Source: Streptomyces sp. WM4235 (GTDB lineage Bacteria > Actinomycetota > Actinomycetes > Streptomycetales > Streptomycetaceae). Taken from it: a stretch of DNA of 64,000 bases. Both the position numbers and the translations under genes were made by a program. The stretch covers positions 37,115 to 101,114 of the forward strand of contig NZ_LGDE01000101.1 in NCBI RefSeq assembly GCF_001279725.1, in the 5' to 3' direction. Every line of letters starts with the position of its first letter. Position 1 is the first letter of the stretch. Below the pieces are notes generated by a model that saw only the letters and a program-made list of their open reading frames with translations, did not search any database and had not been told where the DNA came from. This document shows, piece by piece, positions 7,491-15,364 of this stretch.

Positions 7491-8705
7491 CTACGACCCG
7501 ACGGCCTCCGACTCCTCCCGGCCGGTGACGGCCGGGGCCGACGCGGTTCGCGCGGGGGCCGCCGGCGCGGCCGTCGTCGCGGGGGCGGGGGCGGGTTCGG
7601 CGGCGACGAAGGGCCGCCACCACGGTTCGACCGGCGCGTCGGAGGCGCCCGGTTCGAACGGCTGGCCCGGTACCGGCAGGGCGATGGCGGAGCCGGTCTC
7701 CCGGGAGGCGGTCACCGTGCCCTCGCCGGGTTCGTCCCAGGGGTGCAGGGCCAGGTTGAACGTGCCCCAGTGGATGGGCAGCATCGTGCCGTGCGGGATG
7801 CCGCCCTGGAGGTCCAGGTGGGCCTGCATGCCCTCCTGCGGCGTCATGTGGATCTCGCTCCAGTACTCGGAGTACGCGCCGATCTGGATCATCGTGGCGT
7901 CGAAGGGACCGTGCGTCGCGCCGATCTCCTTGAAGCCGGGGAAGTAGCCGGTGTCACCGCTGTGGTAGATCCGGTGCCGCTCCCCCGCGACGACCCAGGA
8001 GGCCCACAGGGTGAACTGCTGGTTGCGCAGCCCCCGACCGCAGAAGTGCCGGGCCGGGGTGGCCGTCAGCGAGAGCCCGGCGACCTCGGTGGTCTCGTTC
8101 CAGTCGAGCTCGCGGATCCGGTCGGCGGGGACTCCCCAGCGCTCCAGGTGGGCTCCGACGCCCAGCGGGACGGCGAAGACGATGTCCCGACCGGCCAGGG
8201 CCTTGATCGTCGGAAGGTCGAGGTGGTCGTAGTGGTCGTGCGAGATCACGACCACGTCCACCTCGCCCAGGGAGGCCAGCGGTACGGGCACGGGGTGCAG
8301 CCGCTTGGGTCCGGCGAAGGGGAAGGGGGAGCACCGCTCGCCCCACACCGGATCGAAGAGCACCCTGCGGCCGTCGATCTCGGCGAGCACGCTGGAGTGC
8401 CCCATCCAGGTCAGGCGCAACCCGCTGAGCGGCGGCTTCGCCAGTTCGGCGAGGGTCGTCGGATAGACCGGGACGGCGCCGGAGGGGCTTCGCCTGATCC
8501 GCTGTTCCTTGTGGAAGTAGATCTTGGCGAACTCCGCCATCGAGCCGGAGGGCCTGGTCCGGGCGCCGACCGGGTTCTGGAAGACGCCGTCGGCGAAGTT
8601 CGGCGAGCGGCGGATCCGCTCCAGGCGCGCGCCTGACGGATCCGCGCCGAAGGCTTCGGGCCGCAGGGCGCGCAGCCGGGGACGCAGGGGACGGGAGCCG
8701 GTCAA
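7491..8705 (-). CDS. MBL-fold metallo-hydrolase (UlaG/NAPE-PLD-like)
   Basis: A 404-aa metallo-beta-lactamase-fold protein with the metal motif SHDHYDHLD (about residue 160), downstream ligands in YHSGDTGYFP and LPIHWGTFNLA, and the flanking HSSVLAEIDGRRVLFDPVW typical of the UlaG/NAPE-PLD-like branch. These enzymes hydrolyse phosphodiesters or lactones. The substrate cannot be told. An Ala/Pro-rich tail of ~35 residues follows the catalytic domain. The start is TTG 8705 with GGAGGCGCC upstream. Confidence 0.82.
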   Translation of the reverse strand: MTGSRPLRPRLRALRPEAFGADPSGARLERIRRSPNFADGVFQNPVGARTRPSGSMAEFAKIYFHKEQRIRRSPSGAVPVYPTTLAELAKPPLSGLRLTWMGHSSVLAEIDGRRVLFDPVWGERCSPFPFAGPKRLHPVPVPLASLGEVDVVVISHDHYDHLDLPTIKALAGRDIVFAVPLGVGAHLERWGVPADRIRELDWNETTEVAGLSLTATPARHFCGRGLRNQQFTLWASWVVAGERHRIYHSGDTGYFPGFKEIGATHGPFDATMIQIGAYSEYWSEIHMTPQEGMQAHLDLQGGIPHGTMLPIHWGTFNLALHPWDEPGEGTVTASRETGSAIALPVPGQPFEPGASDAPVEPWWRPFVAAEPAPAPATTAAPAAPARTASAPAVTGREESEAVGS

Positions 8706-8891
8706 GGCGCCTCCAGGGTGGATCGGGGCGGGACGGTCGTACGTCTACGACCATCCCAACGCGCACCGACCCCGAAGGATTCCGCTCGGCACCGACCGGC
8801 TCCCCGGGCCCGCCCTCCCGCGACCCGGCCGGCGGATCCCCCTCGGTCCTACAGGCTCGGTTCCCACGGGCCTGGTCCTCCAGCCCTGGTC

Positions 8892-9677
8892 CTACAGGGG
8901 CAGCAGGTCGGGGCGCTTGGCCTCGACGTGGTCCCCGGAGGACTCCCCGCGCAGCCTTCGGCCGATCCAGGGGACCAGGTGCTCGCGCGCCCACTGGATG
9001 TTGTCCCGCGTCACGTCCACCGATCCGCGCGGTCGCTCCGGCGGCCACGGCTGGTCCGGGTCGGTCGGCACGTCCAGGCCGAGCACCTGCGCGGCGCGCA
9101 GCGCGACGCGGGTGTGGCCCTCGGGCGAGAGGTGCAGTCGGTCGCCGTCCCAGGCCCGTCGGTCCTGTACGGACTTCAGGGACCACAGGTCGAGGACCGG
9201 GCAGTCGTACTTGTCCGCCACGGCCCGCACGTGTGCGTTGTACGTGGCGATCTTGCCCCGCATGTACCGCAGGACCGGTACGCCCCGGGTGTCGAATCCG
9301 GTCGTGATCATGACCTGCCCGACGGAGCCCACGAGGTCGGCCACGGCCGCCTCGAATCGCTCAGCCGTGGCGTCCGGGTCGCTGCCCGGCCGGATGATGT
9401 CGTTGCCGCCCGCACAGAAGGTGACCAGGTCCGGCGCGAGGGCTTTGGCCCTGGGTACCTGGTCGGCCACGATCTGGTCGAGGAGCTTTCCGCGCACGGC
9501 CAGGTTGGCGTACCGGAAATCGTGTTCTTCGCGCCGATCGGCCAGGAGTACGGCCAGCCGGTCGGCCCAGCCGAGATGTGAATCCCCGGGTCCCGGGTCC
9601 CCCACGCCCTCGGTGAAGCTGTCCCCGATCGCCGCGTACGAGCCGATGGTCTTGAGTGTCGTCTTCGTCGCTGCCAC
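8892..9677 (-). CDS. SGNH/GDSL-family hydrolase
   Basis: A 261-aa SGNH hydrolase with block I GDSFTEGVGDP (Ser nucleophile), block III GGNDIIRPG and block V DRLHLSPEGHTRVA (Asp-His). No signal peptide is visible, so it is probably a cytoplasmic esterase or lipase acting on an acylated small molecule. The start is GTG 9677 with AAGGA nine bases upstream. It lies 186 bp upstream of the metallo-hydrolase on the same strand. Confidence 0.85.
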   Translation of the reverse strand: MAATKTTLKTIGSYAAIGDSFTEGVGDPGPGDSHLGWADRLAVLLADRREEHDFRYANLAVRGKLLDQIVADQVPRAKALAPDLVTFCAGGNDIIRPGSDPDATAERFEAAVADLVGSVGQVMITTGFDTRGVPVLRYMRGKIATYNAHVRAVADKYDCPVLDLWSLKSVQDRRAWDGDRLHLSPEGHTRVALRAAQVLGLDVPTDPDQPWPPERPRGSVDVTRDNIQWAREHLVPWIGRRLRGESSGDHVEAKRPDLLPL

Positions 9678-9775
9678 AGCTCGACATCCTTCACCCCCGC
9701 GGCCGACCTACGCCAACGTAATGAGGGGTTGACGGACCGTGATCTATCCCACCATGCATACGCGGAATAAGAATC

Positions 9776-9813
9776 GCGTGAGGCCGGGACCCCCTCGGGT
9801 CCCGGCCTCACGC
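9776..9813 (-). terminator. perfect 17-bp terminator hairpin after the M23 gene
   Basis: GCGTGAGGCCGGGACCC / GGGTCCCGGCCTCACGC with loop CCTC, 27 bp beyond the stop of the minus-strand LysM/M23 gene. Strong intrinsic terminator candidate. Confidence 0.85.
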
Positions 9814-9839
9814 GTGTCCGTGCTCCTGCGGGTCGTGCG

Positions 9840-10889
9840 TCAGATGCTGACGCCCTTCGAGCGGAGGTAGGCCAGCGGGTCGACGTCCGAGCCGTAGGAC
9901 GGACCGGTGCGGATCTCGAAGTGGAGGTGCGGGCCGGAGGAGTTGCCGGTGGAGCCGGAGAGCCCGATCCGCTGTCCGGGCGTGACGCTCTGGCCGGTCG
10001 AGACGGACAGCGAGGACATGTGGCCGTACTGCGAGTACTTGCCGTCCGCGTGCCGGATCACGACCTCGTTGCCGTACGCGCCGCCCCATCCGGCGGAGAC
10101 GACGGTGCCCGCGCCGACGGCCTTGACGGTGGTGCCGGAGCTCGCGATGAAGTCCACGCCGGTGTGGTAACCGGAGGACCACATGGCGCCGGAGGCGCGG
10201 TACTGGGTGGAGATCCCGCCGCCGACCGGGGCGACGAAGCCGGTGCCCGTACCGGCGTTCGCGGAGGTGTCGCCGGAGGTGTCACCGCCCTGACCGCCGG
10301 AGGCCGCGGGCCGCTTGGCGGGGGTCTTGGTCGCGGAGCCGTCGTCGGAGCCGGCCTGAGCGGCGCCGGAGGACCGGTCGGGCGACTTCGGAGCGGGGGC
10401 GGCGGCGGCCTTGCCGGAGCGCGACTGCGACTGCGACGGGCGGGCCGGGGCGGGGGCCGACTCGGCGGCGGGTGCGGCCGCGCCGAGGGTCAGCTTCAGG
10501 CCGGGGTGGATCATCGAGGGGTCGGAGCCGACGGCCTGCCGGTTGTCGGCGTACAGCCGCTCCCAGCCACCGGAGATCCGGCGGTCGGCGGCGATCTTCG
10601 AGAGGTAGTCGCCCGACACGACGGTGTAGACGGTCGGGGAGGCCTTCGCGGCGACGGGAGCGGCCTGGGGGGCCTGGAAGGACTCCGGGGACTGCGGGGC
10701 CGACACGGGCGCCGCGTCCGGGGCCGACACGGGCGCGGCGGCGGGGGCCGCCGCGGGCGCGCCGGCCGCGTGGGCACCGGCGGCTCCGATCAGCGGCAGG
10801 GCGAGAGCCGCACCACCGGTTCCCGCGACGGCGAACCCGCGGGACAGGGAACTGGTCTTCGGACGGCGGTGCTTACCCTTTGCGGGCAT
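9840..10889 (-). CDS. secreted LysM + M23 peptidoglycan endopeptidase
   Basis: A 349-aa protein. The N-terminal signal sequence has a basic start MPAKGKHRRPK, a hydrophobic stretch and cleavage near AHAAGAP. A LysM domain follows (YTVVSGDYLSKIAADRRI, about residues 88-135), then an Ala/Pro/Ser linker and a C-terminal lysostaphin-like M23 domain. Zn ligands are in YHTGVDFIA and GPHLHFEI; the HxH signature is intact. It would cut peptide crosslinks in the cell wall during growth or spore germination. GAGGAATTCGCC precedes ATG 10889, and a c-di-AMP riboswitch sits directly upstream, so expression should fall when c-di-AMP is high. Confidence 0.9.
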   Translation of the reverse strand: MPAKGKHRRPKTSSLSRGFAVAGTGGAALALPLIGAAGAHAAGAPAAAPAAAPVSAPDAAPVSAPQSPESFQAPQAAPVAAKASPTVYTVVSGDYLSKIAADRRISGGWERLYADNRQAVGSDPSMIHPGLKLTLGAAAPAAESAPAPARPSQSQSRSGKAAAAPAPKSPDRSSGAAQAGSDDGSATKTPAKRPAASGGQGGDTSGDTSANAGTGTGFVAPVGGGISTQYRASGAMWSSGYHTGVDFIASSGTTVKAVGAGTVVSAGWGGAYGNEVVIRHADGKYSQYGHMSSLSVSTGQSVTPGQRIGLSGSTGNSSGPHLHFEIRTGPSYGSDVDPLAYLRSKGVSI

Positions 10890-10904
10890 GGCGAATTCCT
10901 CTCC

Positions 10905-11065
10905 GACGCCTGCGAGGTGAGCTGTCGGGTTCGGACTGGAGATGTCCGGCCGCGCATCGGCGTCGGTGACGACGGCCGAAGCGCTGCTTCACCCCTAGCC
11001 GTCCCGGAGACGAGGCCCGGAACGGCGGCTTACCTGGTTCCCCCGCTCCTGCCGCGCGCGTGAAT
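10905..11065 (-). ncRNA. ydaO-type c-di-AMP riboswitch
   Basis: Read on the minus strand the leader shows the ydaO/yuaA signature blocks in order: GGGGGAACCAGGTAAGC, CGGCTAGGGGTGAAGC, then CCGAACCCGACAGC and CTCACCTCGCAGGCG just before the ribosome site. These are the c-di-AMP-binding pseudo-symmetric blocks seen upstream of Streptomyces cell-wall hydrolase genes, where ligand binding switches expression off. The exact 5' boundary (outer P1 stem) is approximate. Confidence 0.9.
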
Positions 11066-11391
11066 AGTCGGGTGGGGTTCCCGGGCGGCGGCAGGATTAG
11101 GCGGTCCACCCGGATCGATCGCGAAGGTAATCGAGTCCTGCCGTACACAACAAGCCATGAATTTCCTGACGGAATCCCAGACATGGGGGGACGACGAAAT
11201 TCCCGTCACCCTCTGTCCATTCCGAGCCATCAACAACCCTCGCCACATGGCAATTCGAGTTTCGTGATCAGGCACGCACGGTCACCGTATGATCTGGCTC
11301 ACGGAGCCTGGCGCGATCTCGCCGCCGCTTATGGCAAGTTGTTCCCAAGTAGTGTAATTCGGACACCTCACGACGACGCGGAGGAACCCCC

Positions 11392-12207
11392 TTGACCCGG
11401 CAGATACCCCGAACCCCGTCCGCGACGCCCGAACTGTCCGGAGTGCGCAACTTCCGTGACGTGGGCGGGCTGACGACCACCGACGGACGGAGGGTCAGGT
11501 CAGGACGACTCTTCCGAAGCGGACATCTCGCACATGCCACCGAAACCGATGCACAGTTCCTCGTATCGCTCGGACTGCACACGGTCTTCGACTTCCGCAA
11601 CGACGCCGATCACGCGCTGGAAGGGCAGGACGTGGAGCTGCCCGGAGTCCGGAACGTGAACATCCCCCTCTCGGACCCCGCCGACGGTCGGGAGTTCTGG
11701 ACGATGGTCCGCGACGGCGACCTCGACCAGCTGAATGCCGTACTGGGTGACGGAAAGGCCGTCGCCCGGATGGAGAACTCCTACCGCGGCATCATCCGGA
11801 ACCGGACCGTCGAACACGGTCGGGTCGTCCGCTCCCTCGCCGAGGAGAGCCTCCCCGCCCTGATGCACTGCGCGGCGGGCAAGGACCGGGCCGGCCTGTC
11901 GATCGCCGTCACCCTGCTCGCGCTCGGGGTGGAACGCGAGGTGATCGTGGCGGACTACCTGGAGTCGAACGCCCCGCACAACCGCTACCGGGTCCGCCGC
12001 GGCAGCGACGCGCCCGAGGCCCGTTCGCCCGAGGTCATGGCCCTGCTCGCCCCGCTCTTCGACGCCCGCGCCGAGTACCTGGGCGCCGCGTTCGAGGTCG
12101 TCGACGAGACCTGGGGCGGGGTGGACGGCTATCTGACGGAGGGTCTCGGGCTGACGCCCGAGACCCTCGACCGGCTGCGTGACCGGCTCCTGGAAGAGCC
12201 GGTCTGA
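11392..12207 (+). CDS. tyrosine/dual-specificity phosphatase (PtpB-like)
   Basis: A 271-aa protein of the Y_phosphatase3 family: RNFRDVGGLTTTDGRRVR at the start, general acid region FRNDADHA, and the P-loop LMHCAAGKDRAGLSIAV (C-x5-R, about residues 161-170). Members dephosphorylate phosphotyrosine or phosphoinositides; the Lys-Asp inside the loop (CAAGKDR) is typical of the MptpB group. The start is TTG 11392 with GGAGGAACCCCC upstream. It converges on the hopanoid operon with 39 bp between stops. Confidence 0.88.
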   Translation: MTRQIPRTPSATPELSGVRNFRDVGGLTTTDGRRVRSGRLFRSGHLAHATETDAQFLVSLGLHTVFDFRNDADHALEGQDVELPGVRNVNIPLSDPADGREFWTMVRDGDLDQLNAVLGDGKAVARMENSYRGIIRNRTVEHGRVVRSLAEESLPALMHCAAGKDRAGLSIAVTLLALGVEREVIVADYLESNAPHNRYRVRRGSDAPEARSPEVMALLAPLFDARAEYLGAAFEVVDETWGGVDGYLTEGLGLTPETLDRLRDRLLEEPV

Positions 12208-12246
12208 TTCCGTCGACGGCGGACACCGCCGGGTGGAAGCGGGCCG

Positions 12247-13662
12247 TCAGCGGTTGCCGACGGCCTGCTTCACCAGTGTCCGGCCGAACTCCCACATCAG
12301 CCCGCCCCCGCCGTGCGCCTCGTCCATGACCTCACGGAAGGCGCCGACGAACCGGTCGACGTCCCGCTCGTCCACGATCAGCGGCGGAATGAGCTTGATG
12401 ACCTCCAGATGATCCCCGGAGACCTGGGTGAGGATCCGGTGTTTCTGGAGCAGCGGCACCACGACCATCTGCGCGAAGAGCCCCTTGCGGGCCGCCTGGA
12501 GCATCGTCCAACGGCTGCGCAGCCCCAGCGAGGACGGTCGCCCGAACTCGATGCCGATCATCAGGCCGCGACCGCGCACCTCGTGCAGCAGCTCGTACTC
12601 GTCCACCAGCGCGGCGAGCCGCCCGCGCAGCAGGTCGCCCGTCGTTCGCGCGCGGGCCACCAGTGCCTCGTCGTCCATGACGGAGAGCACCGCCAGTCCG
12701 GCCGCCATCGCCTGTGCGTTGGATCCGAAGCTGGCGGAGTGCACCAGGACCCGGTCCATCGAGGAGTAGACCTTCTTGAAGATCCAGTCCTTGCCGAGGG
12801 TGGCGCCGACGGGCACGTACCCCCCGGACAGGGCCTTGGCGACGCACACCAGGTCCGGTTCCACGCCGGGTTCGTGCTGATAGGCGTAGAAGTCACCGGT
12901 ACGTCCGAGGCCGGTCTGCACCTCGTCCGCGATCAGCAGCGCCTTGTGCCGGTGCAGCAGTTCCTGTGCGGCGAGCAGGAACCCGGGCGGGGCGGCCAGC
13001 ACGCCCTTGCCCTGGATCGGTTCGACGACGAGGGCGGCCACGTCGCCCCGCCGCAGTTCGCGCTCCAGCGCGGCGAGGTCTCCCAGCGCGATCCTCGTGT
13101 CGGGCAGCAGCGGGGCGAACCCGTCCCGGAAGCCGTCCTCCCCGTTGACCGAGAGCGAGCCGGTGGTGAGGCCGTGGAAGGCGTGGTCGCAGTAGAGGAC
13201 CCTGGGCCGCCCGGTGGCGTACCGGGCGAACTTCAGGGCCGTCTCCACCGCCTCGGTGCCGCTGTTGCCGAAGAAGACCCGGTCCAGGTGCGGACTGTAC
13301 GACAGCAGCTTCTCCGCGAGCAGTCCGGGCAGCGGCTGGCAGTCGAAGCGGGTGAGGTCGGCGAGCTGCGCGTCCAGCACGTCGTGCAGGGCGCGCCGGA
13401 CCACGGGGTGGTGGCGGCCCAGCCCCATCACCCCGAACCCGGCGAGCATGTCCAGGTAGTCGTTGCCCTCGGCGTCGAAGAAGTGGGCTCCCTCGGCCCG
13501 CTCGTAGACCTTGTCGAAGCCGATGGTGCGCAGCATCCGGGGCAACTGGTGGTTGAGGTAACGGCTGTGCAGCTCGTACCGCTCTCCACCGCGTTCGGCC
13601 AGCAGGGCGCCGAGGTCGAAGCCCGTGCCCCGGCCGCCCTCCCCCACGTGGCCGGCGCTCAT
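12247..13662 (-). CDS. hpnO: class-III aminotransferase of the hopanoid operon (HpnO-like)
   Basis: A 471-aa PLP-dependent class III aminotransferase: VFFGNSGTEAVETALKFARY (phosphate and cofactor site), LLIADEVQTGLGRTGDFYAY, and the PLP Lys in CVAKALSGGYVPVGATL. In hopanoid producers such an enzyme turns a ribosyl/formyl-hopane intermediate into aminobacteriohopanetriol. Its ATG overlaps the hpnH stop (ATGA), so it is the last gene of the operon. From memory, S. coelicolor has ispG and dxs copies between hpnH and this gene; here they are absent. The symbol rests on context, not on a test of substrate. Confidence 0.85.
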   Translation of the reverse strand: MSAGHVGEGGRGTGFDLGALLAERGGERYELHSRYLNHQLPRMLRTIGFDKVYERAEGAHFFDAEGNDYLDMLAGFGVMGLGRHHPVVRRALHDVLDAQLADLTRFDCQPLPGLLAEKLLSYSPHLDRVFFGNSGTEAVETALKFARYATGRPRVLYCDHAFHGLTTGSLSVNGEDGFRDGFAPLLPDTRIALGDLAALERELRRGDVAALVVEPIQGKGVLAAPPGFLLAAQELLHRHKALLIADEVQTGLGRTGDFYAYQHEPGVEPDLVCVAKALSGGYVPVGATLGKDWIFKKVYSSMDRVLVHSASFGSNAQAMAAGLAVLSVMDDEALVARARTTGDLLRGRLAALVDEYELLHEVRGRGLMIGIEFGRPSSLGLRSRWTMLQAARKGLFAQMVVVPLLQKHRILTQVSGDHLEVIKLIPPLIVDERDVDRFVGAFREVMDEAHGGGGLMWEFGRTLVKQAVGNR

Positions 13663-14690
13663 GCCGACGTGCCCCGGCTGCCGCCGATGGTCTCCCGGGC
13701 CGCGCGCAGGGATTCCTTGAGGGAGCCCATGGTGGCGAGGACGGCGGTGGGTTCGTAGCCGCAGTGCGCCATGCAGTTCGCGCAGCGCGGGTCCTTGCCC
13801 CGGCCGTACTTGCTCCAGTCGGTGTCCTCGATCAGCTCCCGGTACGTGGGGACGTATCCGTCGCTCATCAGATAGCAGGGGCGCTGCCAACCGAAGAGGG
13901 AGTAATTCGGAATGGCCCACGCGGTGCAGGGGAAATCGGCCTTGCCTTCCAGGAAGTCCAGGAAGAGCGGTGAGTGGTTGAGCCGCCAGCGGCGCCGGTT
14001 TCCGCCCGCGAAGGCCTTCTTGAAGAGTTCGCGGGTCTGTTCCACTCCGAGGAAGTGTTCCTGGTCGGGCGCCTTTTCGTACGCGTAGGCGGGCGAGATC
14101 ATCATCTCGTCCACCTCCAGGTCGTCATTGAGGTAGTTCAGCACCTCGATGATGGTCTGGGGGGTGTCGGTGTTGAAGAAGGTGGAGTTCGTGGTGACCC
14201 GGAATCCGCGCTTCTTCGCCTCCTTGATGGCCGCCACGGCCTCGTCGAAGACGCCTTCCTTGGCCACCGACTCGTCGTGTCGCTCGCGCAGGCCGTCGAT
14301 GTGCACGGCGAAGGCGAAATAGGGGGACGGGGTGAACTTCTCGATCTTCTTGCGGAGGAGCACCGCGTTGGTGCAGAGGAAGACGTACTTCCGCTTGGCC
14401 ACCAATTGACGGACGATCTCGTCGATCTGCGGATGCATCAAGGGCTCGCCACCGGCGATGGAGACCATGGGCGCCCCGGACTCCAGGACGGCGCCGACCG
14501 CCTGGGCGACCGGCATGCGCTGCTTGAGGACGCCCGCCGGGTGCTGGATCTTCCCGCACCCCTCGCAGGCCAGGTTGCAGGCGTAGAGCGGCTCCAGTTC
14601 GACGATCAAAGGGAACTTCTCGACCTTGCGGAGCTTCTGTTCGAGAAGATAGGTCCCGACCCTGATGGACTGTCGCAACGGCATGGCCAT
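13659..14690 (-). CDS. hpnH: hopanoid radical-SAM enzyme HpnH (adenosyl-hopane synthase)
   Basis: A 343-aa radical SAM protein. The [4Fe-4S] motif C-x3-C-x2-C is seen in YACNLACEGCGK (about residue 40), followed by GGEP (SIAGGEPLMHP). A C-terminal Cys cluster CANCMAHCGYEP fits a SPASM-like auxiliary region. HpnH joins the 5'-deoxyadenosyl radical to diploptene, giving adenosylhopane, the first side-chain step. ATG 14690 lies 8 bases behind AGGAGG, better than the GTG at 14699 that would overlap hpnG. Confidence 0.93.
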   Translation of the reverse strand: MAMPLRQSIRVGTYLLEQKLRKVEKFPLIVELEPLYACNLACEGCGKIQHPAGVLKQRMPVAQAVGAVLESGAPMVSIAGGEPLMHPQIDEIVRQLVAKRKYVFLCTNAVLLRKKIEKFTPSPYFAFAVHIDGLRERHDESVAKEGVFDEAVAAIKEAKKRGFRVTTNSTFFNTDTPQTIIEVLNYLNDDLEVDEMMISPAYAYEKAPDQEHFLGVEQTRELFKKAFAGGNRRRWRLNHSPLFLDFLEGKADFPCTAWAIPNYSLFGWQRPCYLMSDGYVPTYRELIEDTDWSKYGRGKDPRCANCMAHCGYEPTAVLATMGSLKESLRAARETIGGSRGTSA

Positions 14691-14695
14691 CTGGC

Positions 14696-15364
14696 TCACC
14701 TCCTGGGGAGCAGCAAAGAACGGTGCCAGTCATGAAACGCGGGCAGTACGGCACGCAACACGCGGAAAGCCGATATTCCTCCGCGTACCGTGCCGATACG
14801 GACGAGCTCGTGCTCCGGAGCGTCCACGATCACCCGGACGGCCGCAACCGGGCGGTTCGCGCCGGGTTCGGCGGTGGGGCCGCGGGCTGCGGTCCACAGG
14901 GTGGCCGCCGATTCCATGTCGACCGCGACGGCGCCGGTGGCGCGCAGGTGCGCGCGCTCCTGGCCGCGGACCACGTGGTCGGATCCGGTCAACGCGCCGA
15001 GGTGCACGGTCCGGCCGGGAACGGCCCGGGCCAGTGCCTCGGCGAGCAGGGCGGTGCCGTCGCAGGCGACGGTGCCGCGGGAGTCCCGGGTCTCCTCGGC
15101 GACGACCAGGTCGCCCGGGTTCATGCCGGGTACCAGCCCGGCGCAGAAGCCGGTGGCGAGCACGGCGGCCCGCTCCATCCCCGGGCCGGCGAGCGCCCGG
15201 CCGACGGCGGCGTCGGCGGCGCGCGGGCCCATGCCGGTCCGCAGGACGGTGTACGGGGCGGGCGAGCCGCGTTCGCCGCCGCCGCGCAGGGCCAGGCGTT
15301 CGATGCGCAGGGCGCAGGCGACCAGCAGCGCGGGATCGGCCCGGGGCGACCGGGCCGCGGTCAT
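14696..15364 (-). CDS. hpnG: hopanoid-associated phosphorylase/nucleosidase HpnG
   Basis: A 222-aa purine-nucleoside-phosphorylase-like protein: TGMGPRAADAAV, ATGFCAGLVPGMNPGDLVVA and the base-binding VDMESAATLWTA. HpnG removes adenine from adenosylhopane to give ribosylhopane. ATG overlaps the shc stop (ATGA). It ends 5 bp before hpnH. The protein is short compared with general phosphorylases but normal for HpnG. Confidence 0.9.
   Translation of the reverse strand: MTAARSPRADPALLVACALRIERLALRGGGERGSPAPYTVLRTGMGPRAADAAVGRALAGPGMERAAVLATGFCAGLVPGMNPGDLVVAEETRDSRGTVACDGTALLAEALARAVPGRTVHLGALTGSDHVVRGQERAHLRATGAVAVDMESAATLWTAARGPTAEPGANRPVAAVRVIVDAPEHELVRIGTVRGGISAFRVLRAVLPAFHDWHRSLLLPRR

Noticed and set aside
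6105..8636. 843-codon plus-strand frame
   Set aside because: Antisense to cvnA and the metallo-hydrolase; no recognisable family sequence.
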